Assembly (NCBI RefSeq): GCF_004801375.1
Contig: NZ_SSNZ01000011.1
Span: forward strand, 1-64,000
DNA from: Flavobacterium supellecticarium
GTDB taxonomy: Bacteria > Bacteroidota > Bacteroidia > Flavobacteriales > Flavobacteriaceae
Direction of reading: 5' to 3'
Length of the DNA: 64,000 bases
How positions within the stretch are numbered: the stretch's first letter is position 1; each line of letters begins with the position of its first letter. Positions 17,527 to 27,432 of this stretch are shown here, piece after piece. Below the pieces are notes generated by a model that was not told the origin of the DNA, searched no databases, and saw only the letters and a list, made by a program, of their open reading frames with translations. Position numbers and translations under genes: made by a program.

Positions 17527-18798
17527 TTAGAGGTCGAAACCGATATCTTTTCTAAAATACATCTTATCAAAATGTAGTTTATCTATATTTTGATAAGATT
17601 TTTTTATGGCTTCCTGAAACGTGTCCCCATAGGATGTTACGGCCAAAACACGGCCTCCGTTGGTTACCACCTGATCCTTTTGTAGCGTCGTACCGGCATG
17701 AAAAACAATGGATCCGTCTACGTGTTCCAATCCGGAAATAGCTTTTCCTTTTTCATAGTCTTCCGGATAGCCACCCGAAACTACCATAATGGTTGTCGCA
17801 CTTCTCGGATCGATTTCCAATTCCACCTGATCTAACGTTTGCGTCGCAACTGCTTTGAAAAGGGTTACCAAATCGGATTTTAAACGCGGCATCACCACTT
17901 CTGTTTCCGGATCGCCCATGCGAACGTTATATTCGATTACATATGGTTCGTTTCTAACATTGATCAAACCGATAAATACAAATCCTTTATACAGGATTCC
18001 GTCTTTTTGCAATCCGTCAATTGTTGGTTTTACAATACGACTTTCTATTTTTTCCATTAAAACAGCATCGGCAAACGGTACCGGCGAAACGGCTCCCATT
18101 CCTCCGGTGTTTAATCCGGTGTCGCCTTCTCCAATTCGTTTATAGTCTTTTGCTGTTGGTAATATTTTATAGCTCTTTCCGTCGGTCAATACGAAACAAC
18201 TCAATTCGATTCCATCCAAAAATTCTTCGATGACAACTTTCGCGCTCGCGCTTCCAAATTTTTCGTTTACCAACATGTTACGCAATTCGGCTTGTGCTTC
18301 GGCCAAATCCTGAAGGATCAAAACCCCTTTTCCGGCTGCCAATCCATCCGCTTTTAAAACGTAGGGCGGTTGTAACGTCGTTAAAAATTCACATCCGGCT
18401 TCTACGGTGTCTTTTGTAAAACTGTCGTAAGCAGCTGTTGGGATATTGTGTTTTACCAAAAATTCTTTGGCAAATTCTTTACTTCCTTCTAATTGCGCAC
18501 CGATTTTTGACGGACCAATGACCGGAATGTCTTGTAACAAAGCATCCTGTTGAAAATAGTCGAAAATCCCCTTTACCAATGGGTCTTCCGGTCCTACGAC
18601 AACCATACTCACTTTTTCGGTCAGTACCAGGTTTTTAACCGATTCAAAATCGTTAGGGTTGATGTTTACATTTTCGGCTATCGTTGCAGTTCCGGCATTT
18701 CCGGGTGCTACCAGTAGTTTTGAACAGTGTTCGCTTTGTAGCATTTTCCAGGCTAAAGCATGTTCTCTTCCGCCGGATCCTAATAATAAAATTGTCAT
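17527..18798 (-). CDS. purD: Phosphoribosylamine-glycine ligase
   Basis: Second step of de novo purine synthesis, ligating glycine to 5-phosphoribosylamine with ATP. About 423 residues when started at [13 protein letters not shown], the conserved GARS N-terminus; nine upstream in-frame codons are unlikely to be coding. ATP-grasp features are visible: [13 protein letters not shown], the acidic metal-binding end [12 protein letters not shown], and TGGMGAVSP. It lies alone, away from other pur genes, as is common in Flavobacteriia. Confidence 0.96.
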   Translation of the reverse strand: MTILLLGSGGREHALAWKMLQSEHCSKLLVAPGNAGTATIAENVNINPNDFESVKNLVLTEKVSMVVVGPEDPLVKGIFDYFQQDALLQDIPVIGPSKIGAQLEGSKEFAKEFLVKHNIPTAAYDSFTKDTVEAGCEFLTTLQPPYVLKADGLAAGKGVLILQDLAEAQAELRNMLVNEKFGSASAKVVIEEFLDGIELSCFVLTDGKSYKILPTAKDYKRIGEGDTGLNTGGMGAVSPVPFADAVLMEKIESRIVKPTIDGLQKDGILYKGFVFIGLINVRNEPYVIEYNVRMGDPETEVVMPRLKSDLVTLFKAVATQTLDQVELEIDPRSATTIMVVSGGYPEDYEKGKAISGLEHVDGSIVFHAGTTLQKDQVVTNGGRVLAVTSYGDTFQEAIKKSYQNIDKLHFDKMYFRKDIGFDL

Positions 18799-18919
18799 TT
18801 GTTGTGTTGTTTTTTGAAACGTCAAAAATACTCCGTTTTGAATGGATATTATAATTTTAATGCTAAAAAGTTTATCAGCCTATAGGCTGCTTCATTTGTT
18901 TTTCTAACTTTGACTAAAA

Positions 18920-20239
18920 TTGACACCCGTGTTCCGACTATTCGATTTATCTTTAAAAATCAGTGGTTTCCCGATGAAGAAAGCACAATCGGAATTTGAA
19001 TCCATTCGCGCTGTTCCGGAAAAAGACTACCCGGATTATATCGCTTTTAAACAAAAGGAAATCGCTACATTCCATCTGGAACACAATTCTTTTTACCAAA
19101 AACTGGTCGGAAAAAAGACGTATCACAACTGGTCCGATTTACCGGTACTAACTAAAAAAGAGTTGCAACAACCCTTGCAAAACCGTCTTTCCAAAGGGTA
19201 TACCGTTTCCAATACGTTTGTCAATAAAACCTCCGGTTCCAGTGGTGATCCGTTTATTTTTGCAAAAGATAAATATGTACATGCACTAACTTGGGCGTCC
19301 TTTTTTTATCGTTTCGGTTGGTATGGTATCGATTTCAACACGTCGTATCAGGCGCGTTTTTATGGTATTCCATTGGACAAAGCGGGTTATTATAAAGAGC
19401 GTTTAAAAGATTATTTAGGCAACCGCTATCGCTTTCCGATATTTGATTTATCCGACGGTTTTCTGGAACAGGTTTTAGAAAAATTTAAAACCCAAAAATT
19501 CGATTATATCAACGGGTATACCAGTTCGATTGTTTTGTTTGCCAAGTTTTTAAAGGCGCGGAATATCGTACTTAAAACCGTTTGTCCAACGTTAAAGGTT
19601 TGTATGGTCACTTCGGAAATGCTTTTTGAGGAGGATAAAATTTTACTGGAAACACAATTTGGCATTCCAATCGTAAACGAATATGGCGCATCCGAATTGG
19701 ATCTGATCGCCTTTCAGAATCCCGAGGGCGAATGGCAGGTGAATACCGAAACGCTATTTGTGGAAATTCTAGACGAGCAAAATAAGCCGGTTCCAAACGG
19801 TCAGGAAGGTCGTATTGTGATTACGTCTTTATACAATAAAGCACATCCTTTTATTCGTTATGACATTGGTGATATCGGCGCATTGGACGAATCGAGTACG
19901 GCTAAAAAAACAATTTTAAAAAAACTAACGGGACGCACGAATGATGTAGCCATTTTGCCAAGTGGTAAAAAAGCACCGGGACTTACGTTTTATTATATTA
20001 CCAAAAGTATTATCGAAGACGATGGTAATGTAAAGGAATTTATCATCAAACAAATCCAGCGGGATACTTTTGAGATCGATTATGTGAGTGATTTTGAATT
20101 AACAGCGGATCAGATTCAGAAGATTGAAGCTGCCATTGCGCTGTATCTGGAAACCGGACTTACTTTTATTTTTAATCGGAAAACGACCTTAGCCCGATCC
20201 AACAGAGGGAAGCTAAAACAATTCCAGTCGTTGCTATAA
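18920..20239 (+). CDS. Phenylacetate-CoA ligase-like / CapK-like adenylating protein
   Basis: About 439 residues of the AMP-forming ligase superfamily, nearest to the PaaK/CapK group often found in surface polysaccharide loci. The ATP loop is KTSGSSGDPF at 103-112, with the adenine motif NEYGASELD and the hinge-region motif RYDIGDIG. The start is TTG (18920) or GTG (18929), since the conserved FRLFDLSLKISGFP lies before the first ATG. A -7 element (TAACTTTG, 18905-18912) is almost on top of the start. It overlaps the convergent GT2 gene by 6 bases. The substrate is unknown. Confidence 0.85.
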   Translation: MTPVFRLFDLSLKISGFPMKKAQSEFESIRAVPEKDYPDYIAFKQKEIATFHLEHNSFYQKLVGKKTYHNWSDLPVLTKKELQQPLQNRLSKGYTVSNTFVNKTSGSSGDPFIFAKDKYVHALTWASFFYRFGWYGIDFNTSYQARFYGIPLDKAGYYKERLKDYLGNRYRFPIFDLSDGFLEQVLEKFKTQKFDYINGYTSSIVLFAKFLKARNIVLKTVCPTLKVCMVTSEMLFEEDKILLETQFGIPIVNEYGASELDLIAFQNPEGEWQVNTETLFVEILDEQNKPVPNGQEGRIVITSLYNKAHPFIRYDIGDIGALDESSTAKKTILKKLTGRTNDVAILPSGKKAPGLTFYYITKSIIEDDGNVKEFIIKQIQRDTFEIDYVSDFELTADQIQKIEAAIALYLETGLTFIFNRKTTLARSNRGKLKQFQSLL

Positions 20240-21001
20240 TTTCGCTATAAAACGGGGTTTGATCAGCAATTGGGTAAACAAAAATCCTATCATACAAAAA
20301 AAGGCTACGACACTGCTTTTCCTATGGAAATCGCGGTATATTCGGTAATTGTGTTTTAAAAGACTTCCTTTTGACGCCGAAATCGAGTCTTTTCGGATTC
20401 GGTAAAATGCCAGACTTTCCGGAACGGGTTGTGCCGTTTTTATCTGTTTTAAAATGGTTAACCAGACGATCCAGTCCTGACGTTTACGGAAGGAGGCGAT
20501 CGGAATTTTTCCAAAATAGTCCGTATCGTATAGTCCAGTTAGGTTTCCTATAAAATTGCAAAAGAACAATTGTCGGTAACGAAGTCGTACAGGTGCTTTG
20601 ATTCTTTTTTGTAACGGGACGCCATTTTCATCAATACAATCGTAAAATGAAAAGGTAAAAGGGAGTTTGTTTTGTGCTAAAAAAGCGAGCTGTTTTTCCA
20701 GTTTTTCCGGTTTCCACAAATCATCGGCATCCAAAAAAGCTATATACCGACCAGTGGCTTTTTCCAATGCCTGATTTCGTGCTACTCCGGCACCCGAATT
20801 ACGATCCAATTCGTACAGTCGAATCCGGTTGTCCTGTTCCGCAAATGTTTTGACTATGGTTACGGTTTCATCCGTCGAAGCGTCGTCCACAATAAGCATT
20901 TCCCAATCCGGATACGTCTGGTTTTGAACCGACAGGATCGTTTCGCTTATAAATTGCGCCGAATTAAATGTTGGTGTTATTATGGAAACCCGCTGTGACA
21001 T
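20234..21001 (-). CDS. Glycosyltransferase family 2
   Basis: A 255-residue GT-A enzyme beginning SIITPTFNSAQFISETI. It has the nucleotide site IVDDASTDET and the DXD region AFLDADDLWKPEK (about 90-102). A C-terminal hydrophobic stretch (about 230-248) may anchor it to the membrane. It probably adds a sugar to the lipid-linked repeat unit. It is last in the polysaccharide operon and overlaps the sugar-phosphate transferase gene by one base. Confidence 0.9.
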   Translation of the reverse strand: MSQRVSIITPTFNSAQFISETILSVQNQTYPDWEMLIVDDASTDETVTIVKTFAEQDNRIRLYELDRNSGAGVARNQALEKATGRYIAFLDADDLWKPEKLEKQLAFLAQNKLPFTFSFYDCIDENGVPLQKRIKAPVRLRYRQLFFCNFIGNLTGLYDTDYFGKIPIASFRKRQDWIVWLTILKQIKTAQPVPESLAFYRIRKDSISASKGSLLKHNYRIYRDFHRKSSVVAFFCMIGFLFTQLLIKPRFIAKL

Positions 21002-22353
21002 TAATAGGCTTTTTCGTCTCCTTTAATAGCGTTGTAAACGGTAAGATAAATAATTTTGATATCGAGTAAAAGCGACCAGTTTTCCAAATAGAAAATATCG
21101 TATTTCACCCGATTAATGATGTCGTAGTTCGTTTCTACTTCGCCTCGATATCCATTGGTTTGTGCCAATCCGGTAATTCCGGGTTTGATAAAATGGCGTA
21201 CCATAAATTTATCCACACTTCGGGCATACATTTCGGTATGACTCACCATGTGTGGTCGTGGCCCTACAACCGACATATCGCCAAGGATCACATTAAAAAA
21301 TTGCGGTAATTCGTCGATACTCGTCTTACGAATAAAACGTCCGATTCTGGTAATTCGGGGGTCGTTTTTAGAAACCTGTTCCAAATCGGCGATTTCATTC
21401 GGTCGCATCGATCGGAATTTATAGCAGTTAAACTCTTTGTAGTTGAGTCCGTTTCGCTTTTGTTTAAAGAATATCGGCCCTCTGGATTCCATTTTTATCA
21501 GAATGGCTAACAATGGTGTTAACCAGGAAAGTAATCCAATGATAATTAATAGTGAGAAAAAAATATCGAAAACTCTTTTTATAATTTTATTAAACGGCTT
21601 GTCCAGCGGAATGTTTCGCATCGATATAATAGGAATATAGCCGTAGTAGTCGTACACCAAATTACGGGAAAGGATTTCTTTACTGTCCGGTAAAAACTTC
21701 AGTAACTTCAGATTGTTATCCGTAAAGTCGACAAACTTACTTACTTGTGAATTGGATAAATCCTGCAGGGAACAATAAATTTCATCTATATCCCGATCCA
21801 GAGCAAACTTAAAGCATGACTCTATGTTTTCGGTTGATTCATTTTTGTCGAAATGAAATACCTTTTCCAGTTTATAGCCATAATCGGGATTCTCGATAAA
21901 AAATTCCTGAAGTTGGCATATATTTTTACTTTGTCCGACGATGATCACTCTGCGGAAATTTCCACCGAAAACAACCCGAAACCGTTTTAGAAAATAAAAT
22001 ACTGCAAATTTAAACGCTGCGACCAGTGCCATTGCAGTTGTGGTGTATTTTATGGTTTCCGAAGGTTGGGAATATTTGGAGAAATACCCGATATAGGCAA
22101 AACTAAATACCAGGAACAACGCATATTGTTTTAGTATTTTCCCAAATATCTCGATCGCTTTTGTATAACGATAGACTTCATAAAAACCAATATTCAGCGC
22201 AATGGTAATCCAGGTGATACTGATGAATATATTATAATAAAATCCTATTGTTTCGGGTAATAAAACCCCTGTCAGAATATTGATGATAATCAAATCCAAC
22301 AAATAAGAAAAAGGTCTAATATATCCGGAATACCGGCCGGTAGTTCTACGCAC
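21001..22353 (-). CDS. Undecaprenyl-phosphate sugar phosphotransferase (WbaP/WcaJ type)
   Basis: 450 residues. Four or five N-terminal membrane helices (about 15-125) and a CoA-binding-like middle domain precede a C-terminal bacterial sugar transferase domain. That domain carries KMESRGPIFFKQKRNG, CYKFRSMR, SIDELPQFFNVILGDM and VGPRPH. It moves a sugar 1-phosphate onto undecaprenyl phosphate, the first step of repeat-unit assembly at the inner membrane. The start codon is GTG. It overlaps the upstream decarboxylase gene by one base. Confidence 0.93.
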   Translation of the reverse strand: MRRTTGRYSGYIRPFSYLLDLIIINILTGVLLPETIGFYYNIFISITWITIALNIGFYEVYRYTKAIEIFGKILKQYALFLVFSFAYIGYFSKYSQPSETIKYTTTAMALVAAFKFAVFYFLKRFRVVFGGNFRRVIIVGQSKNICQLQEFFIENPDYGYKLEKVFHFDKNESTENIESCFKFALDRDIDEIYCSLQDLSNSQVSKFVDFTDNNLKLLKFLPDSKEILSRNLVYDYYGYIPIISMRNIPLDKPFNKIIKRVFDIFFSLLIIIGLLSWLTPLLAILIKMESRGPIFFKQKRNGLNYKEFNCYKFRSMRPNEIADLEQVSKNDPRITRIGRFIRKTSIDELPQFFNVILGDMSVVGPRPHMVSHTEMYARSVDKFMVRHFIKPGITGLAQTNGYRGEVETNYDIINRVKYDIFYLENWSLLLDIKIIYLTVYNAIKGDEKAY

Positions 22354-23336
22354 TAAAATATATATTTAGAAAAATCCTTATGCTCTTCTTTTAATAATTC
22401 CTCTGTCGATAATGATTTGAAATACTCATAGGTAATTTTCATTCCTTCGGAACGGGATACTTTCGGTTCCCAACCCAGGATTTCTCTTGCCTTAGTAATA
22501 TCTGGCTGTCGCTGTAACGGATCATTAACTGGTAATGGACGATACACTACTTTTTGATCTGTTCCGGTAAGTTTGATGATTTCTTCAGCAAAGTCTTTTA
22601 TCGTAATTTCATCCGGATTACCAATGTTAACCGGCAATACGTAGTCTGAGTGTAGTAATCGGAAAATCCCTTCCACCTGATCGTCTACATAACAGAACGA
22701 ACGGGTTTGCGAACCGTCTCCAAAAATAGTAAGGTCTTCACCACGTAATGCCTGACCAATGAATGCCGGAATAACACGACCGTCGTTTAAACGCATTCGC
22801 GGTCCGTAAGTATTAAAAATCCGAACAATACGGGTTTCTACACCATGGAAAGTATGGTAGGCCATTGTAATGGATTCCTGAAAACGCTTGGCTTCATCAT
22901 ATACACCTCGTGGCCCGATGGTATTTACATTTCCATAATATTCTTCTGTTTGCGGATGTACTAACGGATCGCCGTATACTTCTGAAGTCGATGCAATTAA
23001 GATTCTTGCTTTTTTTACACGGGCTAATCCTAACAGATTGTGCGTTCCTAACGATCCTACTTTTAAGGTTTGTATTGGAATTTTAAGATAATCGATCGGA
23101 CTTGCCGGAGAGGCAAAATGCAGTATATAGTCTAATTGACCCGGAACATGTACGAACTTGGTTATATCGTGGTGGTAAAACTCAAAATTTTGATTTTTAA
23201 ACAAATGCTCAATATTTTTTAAGTCTCCCGTGATCAGATTGTCCATCCCAATCACAAAGTATCCTTCCGCAATAAATCTGTCGCATAAATGTGATCCTAA
23301 AAACCCTGCTGCTCCTGTAATTAATATTCTTTTCAT
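22353..23336 (-). CDS. UDP-glucuronate decarboxylase family NAD-dependent SDR
   Basis: About 327 residues, started at [17 protein letters not shown]. An extended SDR with the NAD loop [16 protein letters not shown], the catalytic YDEAK and the UXS-like [18 protein letters not shown]. The family converts UDP-glucuronate to UDP-xylose or the 4-keto pentose. It supplies a nucleotide sugar to the neighbouring glycosyltransferases. A gap of 233 bases separates it from the methyltransferase gene upstream; I see no gene or clear element there. Confidence 0.9.
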   Translation of the reverse strand: MKRILITGAAGFLGSHLCDRFIAEGYFVIGMDNLITGDLKNIEHLFKNQNFEFYHHDITKFVHVPGQLDYILHFASPASPIDYLKIPIQTLKVGSLGTHNLLGLARVKKARILIASTSEVYGDPLVHPQTEEYYGNVNTIGPRGVYDEAKRFQESITMAYHTFHGVETRIVRIFNTYGPRMRLNDGRVIPAFIGQALRGEDLTIFGDGSQTRSFCYVDDQVEGIFRLLHSDYVLPVNIGNPDEITIKDFAEEIIKLTGTDQKVVYRPLPVNDPLQRQPDITKAREILGWEPKVSRSEGMKITYEYFKSLSTEELLKEEHKDFSKYIF

Positions 23337-23569
23337 GTATTCCAATTAATCCATGCAAGATAAAAAAAAACATATGTATCAAGCTAGTTAAGTCGTACAA
23401 AATTTCAGATTTAATTATTTATTGACATCGACCTGCTTGCATTATAAAACCTGGCGTTACAGAATTGTTGCGCTTGTTAAATTTTCAACAAATACTATTT
23501 TAAGGAATCATAAAAATACTGTTTTTGATGACTCCTTATAAAGGGTAAAATATGGTGTAAGGGGATTCC

Positions 23570-24298
23570 TTATTTTATTTTCCGCAGTACAAAAATGTTA
23601 TTGAAATATACTGTCTTAGATTTGGGAAGAATTGTACCAAAAATACTACCCAATATATTAATGGTAAAAATAAACGGTACCATTAATATTTGTTTTACGA
23701 GTTTGTTTTTGGGCAAAATATTATTCAGGTAATTTAATGTGAATTGAAAAAGGACCAATACATGATTCCCGGTTTTATGATTTTCAACGACCTCAAAACC
23801 ATTCGATGCATACAAATGTTTTAACGCCGGTGTCGTATATCGAGCAAAATCATGCGGCATTTCATGTTCTTCCCACATAAAAGGAGTGGTTATTAAAGCC
23901 GTCGCGTTTGGTTTTAAAACCCGATTCATTTCCTTTAATAACTCGTCGATGTTAAAAACATGTTCTAACACTTCCGTACATAGCAAGCTGTCGAAATGAT
24001 TGTCTTCGAAAGGTATAACATGTCCATCATAAAATCGATCTACGTATTTATGGTTTTCATCCCTTCCTTCTATTTTTAAGTCAACTCCGATATATTTATT
24101 TAGATGTCCAAAATAATTCAAATACGGTTTGTTCCCACAACCAAAATCCAATAGCTCTCCGGTTAATAATTTGGATTTTTCCTTTATCATACTTTTTAAA
24201 GCGTGTCGAATAAAAAAGTTATGATTTATAAAAAAACCTAATAATCCCGGTTGAAATTTTTCTTTTTGTATGATCTGTTTAATTGTGTCTTTCGTCAT
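23570..24298 (-). CDS. Class I SAM-dependent methyltransferase
   Basis: 242 residues. The SAM motif I is GELLDFGCGNKPYL (about 46-59), followed by acidic VDLK, and motif SLLCTEVLEHVFNIDELL. The C-terminal hydrophobic stretch (about 195-225) suggests membrane association. In a polysaccharide locus it probably methylates a sugar or the end of the chain, but a lipid substrate is also possible. It is 26 bases after the GT4 gene. It marks the edge of the A+T-rich central part of the locus. Confidence 0.86.
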   Translation of the reverse strand: MTKDTIKQIIQKEKFQPGLLGFFINHNFFIRHALKSMIKEKSKLLTGELLDFGCGNKPYLNYFGHLNKYIGVDLKIEGRDENHKYVDRFYDGHVIPFEDNHFDSLLCTEVLEHVFNIDELLKEMNRVLKPNATALITTPFMWEEHEMPHDFARYTTPALKHLYASNGFEVVENHKTGNHVLVLFQFTLNYLNNILPKNKLVKQILMVPFIFTINILGSIFGTILPKSKTVYFNNIFVLRKIK

Positions 24299-24324
24299 AA
24301 AATAGTGCTTTCATTTAGATAAAA

Positions 24325-25446
24325 TTATCTAAAGTTAGAATATATCGATTCTAATTTGGAAATGTTGTTTTTAATATTAAAATGATCCGAAAAAGACTGA
24401 TAGGCATTTGCTGAAAATTCCTTACGCTTTTGTTCATCATTGATCAATTCCAAAATCCGATCTTTAAATTCTTCGATATTATTATTTTTTACTATATATC
24501 CATTATATCCGTCCACTATTAAATCTCTGTTACCGTCGCAATCGCTAACGACCGAGGGTTTGGATAATGCCAGACTTTCGATTATGGAATATGGCATTCC
24601 TTCATAACGGGATGTCGAGATATACATTTTTGATTGGCTCACTAAATTAAAAACGTCCTCTCTGCTGGTCCAGTCAATTAAGGTTACATACGCTGTCATA
24701 TCTCTTTCTTTGATCAGGCTTTTTACGGATTCCAACTGATCGGAATGATGTCCTACTCCGATAACCAGTAAATGTATTGGCCTTACTTTTTTTAGTTCGT
24801 ACAAGATTTCGATCATCAGCTCAATGTTTTTTTGATATGATGGTCGTCCTACACAACAAATATATTCATCCGGCCAGGTTTTTGGTATCGATAAGGGTTG
24901 TATTTCGCCTATCGGTTCAATACAATTATTAAAAACGATAACCTTTTCCGGCTTATAGCCTACTTCCTTTATCGCTCTGTTTTTTTCAGAATCCGAAGTA
25001 GCCAAAACTGTACTGTTTCCATTTGCCAGATTTTTTTCAATGGTTAGAAAAATGTTTCGCTTTAGATTACTCTGCGCACTTAAATACGAAAACGCATGTG
25101 GTGTATACAGGATTTTAACACCCAAAAGCTTCCCTACTATCTTACCAATAACACCTCCCTTGGCACTATGGGCATGGATAATATCCGGCTTTTCTTTTTT
25201 TAAAATTTTATAGGTGTTACGTATCGCATTGAAATCTTTAAAAAAAGAAATATTACGAATAATGGTAGTCTTATAATTTTTTATGGTCTTTCCTTCTTTA
25301 TCCACAAATTCCTTTTGTGTATCGGATTCACCATGAACTACAATGTTTTCTATTTTATTACGGTCTACATTTTCTAAAATCAGTCTTAAATATACATCTA
25401 CTCCTCCAACAGAATGTAATATGTGTGCAATTTTAACTCTTTCCAT
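24325..25446 (-). CDS. Glycosyltransferase family 4 (GT-B)
   Basis: About 373 residues, starting at the ATG; the codon before it is TTG. The N-terminal domain begins KIAHILHSVGGVDVYLR. The acceptor side has HAHSAKGGVIGKI, and the donor site has CVGRPSYQKNIELMIE and STSRYEGMPYSIIESLALSKP (Glu-x7-Glu-like). It probably transfers one sugar to a growing lipid-linked oligosaccharide at the inner membrane. It overlaps the preceding O-antigen polymerase-type gene by 14 bases, so the genes are cotranscribed. Confidence 0.9.
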   Translation of the reverse strand: MERVKIAHILHSVGGVDVYLRLILENVDRNKIENIVVHGESDTQKEFVDKEGKTIKNYKTTIIRNISFFKDFNAIRNTYKILKKEKPDIIHAHSAKGGVIGKIVGKLLGVKILYTPHAFSYLSAQSNLKRNIFLTIEKNLANGNSTVLATSDSEKNRAIKEVGYKPEKVIVFNNCIEPIGEIQPLSIPKTWPDEYICCVGRPSYQKNIELMIEILYELKKVRPIHLLVIGVGHHSDQLESVKSLIKERDMTAYVTLIDWTSREDVFNLVSQSKMYISTSRYEGMPYSIIESLALSKPSVVSDCDGNRDLIVDGYNGYIVKNNNIEEFKDRILELINDEQKRKEFSANAYQSFSDHFNIKNNISKLESIYSNFR

Positions 25447-26641
25447 CAATCCTGCTTACGTTTATTATATATAGTGAAACAAATATAGAGAAAATATAAC
25501 AGCCGAATTGCCTGTAAAAAACATTCTCAACTATTAAAAACATCACAAAAGCAGCAAAAACAGCCATTGCAAAAAAATCTTTATAACTATAGAGAAAGGT
25601 TTTTATAATAAACGTTACAAAAAGGAGTAGTCCTATAATGCCTCCTATCAGGTAAAAATCGATAAACTGGCAATGGGAGTTAAATTTGCTTTCCAAAAAC
25701 CAGCTTTTTCTGGAGTAGTCTTCAATCGAGTCATCGTAGCAGGCAACGAGTCGTTCGCTAATTTTCGTGTAGGAATCAAAACCAAATAAAAAAGAGAAAT
25801 CGTCTTGCTGTACTATTTTTCCCGAACAGCCAAAAATGATTACCCGAGGCTCGGATTGTTTAATGTTTTCGATTGTTTTTTCTAGTGTACTGTTGATAAA
25901 AAATCGTTTCGAAATGTTTTTATTCAGCATAAATACAGTCCCCAGAAAAAGTATAAATCCAGCAAGAATGAGCCTTTTTCGTATCGTATTACTTTTTAAG
26001 TATCCGAACAGGTAGATTATAAACAAAACCAATACGGTTATCATGGCCATTCTAACAGTTATAAATAGAATAAAGGCAAGTGAAAAAAGAATGCTGAACA
26101 AATAGAAATATTTGCCTTTGTTTTTTTTATGGAGTTGTTCAAATGCCAGAATAATTCCGATAACACAGAAAACACCCATATACGGCCTTTCCTGTAATAA
26201 TACAAAATTGGTGGTCCAACCATCGGCAAACGGGAAAAATTTAAACTTCGAATAAAATTTAAAAATTCGGAATAGACATCCTATAATTGAAGCATTAATC
26301 GCGATCAACGACAGTATTTTAAACCGTTGGATATTATTGATCTTAAAAAAAAGTATCGGAAGTAGGATCAGATAAAAGTACTTTTTATAAATGTTAAGAT
26401 CCAACATAAAAGTACCGTTAATAAGTGCCTGTCCGCTAACATATAAAATTAAAACAGCTAAATAGGGTAACGGAGACTGGAAATACTCTTGGAAGTATTT
26501 TTTTTTATAATCCAGTATAAAAACCAATGCCAGCAATCCCAATATTACATTTGGCAATCCTTTGGAAAAAGGAAGGATCAGAATCAACGCAATAAGGAGG
26601 TAGTCGTACGATTGGTTTAAATAGTTTTTTATCGTTAGCAT
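25433..26641 (-). CDS. O-antigen polymerase/ligase family membrane protein (1)
   Basis: 402 residues with about 11 predicted membrane helices and a large periplasmic loop (about 245-310) containing SEPRVIIFGCSGK and CYDDSIEDYSR. This is the plan of the Wzy/WaaL O-antigen ligase family, which joins lipid-linked repeat units to each other or to lipid A core. A second such protein lies at 27432-28838; which is polymerase and which is ligase cannot be told from sequence alone. It overlaps the upstream GT2 gene by 7 bases. The DNA is markedly A+T-rich. Confidence 0.82.
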   Translation of the reverse strand: MLTIKNYLNQSYDYLLIALILILPFSKGLPNVILGLLALVFILDYKKKYFQEYFQSPLPYLAVLILYVSGQALINGTFMLDLNIYKKYFYLILLPILFFKINNIQRFKILSLIAINASIIGCLFRIFKFYSKFKFFPFADGWTTNFVLLQERPYMGVFCVIGIILAFEQLHKKNKGKYFYLFSILFSLAFILFITVRMAMITVLVLFIIYLFGYLKSNTIRKRLILAGFILFLGTVFMLNKNISKRFFINSTLEKTIENIKQSEPRVIIFGCSGKIVQQDDFSFLFGFDSYTKISERLVACYDDSIEDYSRKSWFLESKFNSHCQFIDFYLIGGIIGLLLFVTFIIKTFLYSYKDFFAMAVFAAFVMFLIVENVFYRQFGCYIFSIFVSLYIINVSRIDGKS

Positions 26642-27432
26642 ATTCGTCTGAAAAAGGTTACGAGAACTCTCCGATAGTATTTTAACAAGCTGAATCCTGC
26701 AAATAACGGGTATTCAATTGGTCTAATAATCTTCATTCTAACAGCCATGGAAACGTTTTTTAATTCGCCTTTCTCCATTTCCCACAAACGGGAGTTTAAT
26801 CCGGAATGGCCATAAACCGGTTTTCCGTTTCCGTAAAGTACAAAGGGTTCGTTTAATAAATAGCTGTTGTACTTATTGGCAACACGGATCATCATATTGG
26901 AGTCTTCATTATCCTGATCGGTATAAAAATAGCCGATATCATCGATTACTGCTTTTTTTGTTAATGTGGTCTGAATACATAAAAAGTTTTTTAGTAACAT
27001 TAATCGCGGAGTGATTTTTGTTAATCGTTCAAATTGTACTCCGAACATCTTTTTATGTACTTCCTGATTCATGTTTGTTCCCAAACAGTCAATATTTGGA
27101 TTCTCACGAAAAACAGTCATTTGAGTTGCTATTTTCTCTGGCAACCACTCATCGTCACTGTCCAAAAAGGCTATAAATTCTCCCGTCGCTTCGTCAATTC
27201 CCCTATTTCTGGCAGAAGAAACACCTCCGTTTTCTTTCGTTACTAATTTAATGTTTCGATCCGAATTAGCAATATAATCTTTCATTATACTATTGGAGTT
27301 GTCTTTCGATCCATCATCAATCAAAATCAGTTCAATATTCGTATAGGTTTGGTTGATTACCGATTGTATCGTCTGTATAATTGTTGATTGTGCGTTATAA
27401 ACAGGGATTACTACGCTAACTAATGGTGTCAT
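26635..27432 (-). CDS. Glycosyltransferase family 2
   Basis: A 265-residue GT-A enzyme. It has SVVIPVYNAQSTIIQTIQSV at the start, LILIDDGSKDNSN, and the DXD motif AFLDSDDEWLPEK (about 89-101). The C-terminus is basic and amphipathic, fitting membrane attachment. It lies between two O-antigen polymerase/ligase-type genes and overlaps both by 1-7 bases. It probably adds one sugar of the repeat unit. Confidence 0.9.
   Translation of the reverse strand: MTPLVSVVIPVYNAQSTIIQTIQSVINQTYTNIELILIDDGSKDNSNSIMKDYIANSDRNIKLVTKENGGVSSARNRGIDEATGEFIAFLDSDDEWLPEKIATQMTVFRENPNIDCLGTNMNQEVHKKMFGVQFERLTKITPRLMLLKNFLCIQTTLTKKAVIDDIGYFYTDQDNEDSNMMIRVANKYNSYLLNEPFVLYGNGKPVYGHSGLNSRLWEMEKGELKNVSMAVRMKIIRPIEYPLFAGFSLLKYYRRVLVTFFRRIC

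Noticed and set aside
23337..23569. 233-base gap between the decarboxylase and methyltransferase genes
   Set aside because: Looked for a gene, tRNA or clear hairpin; found only imperfect AAGGAATC/GATTCCTT matches too far apart to call.
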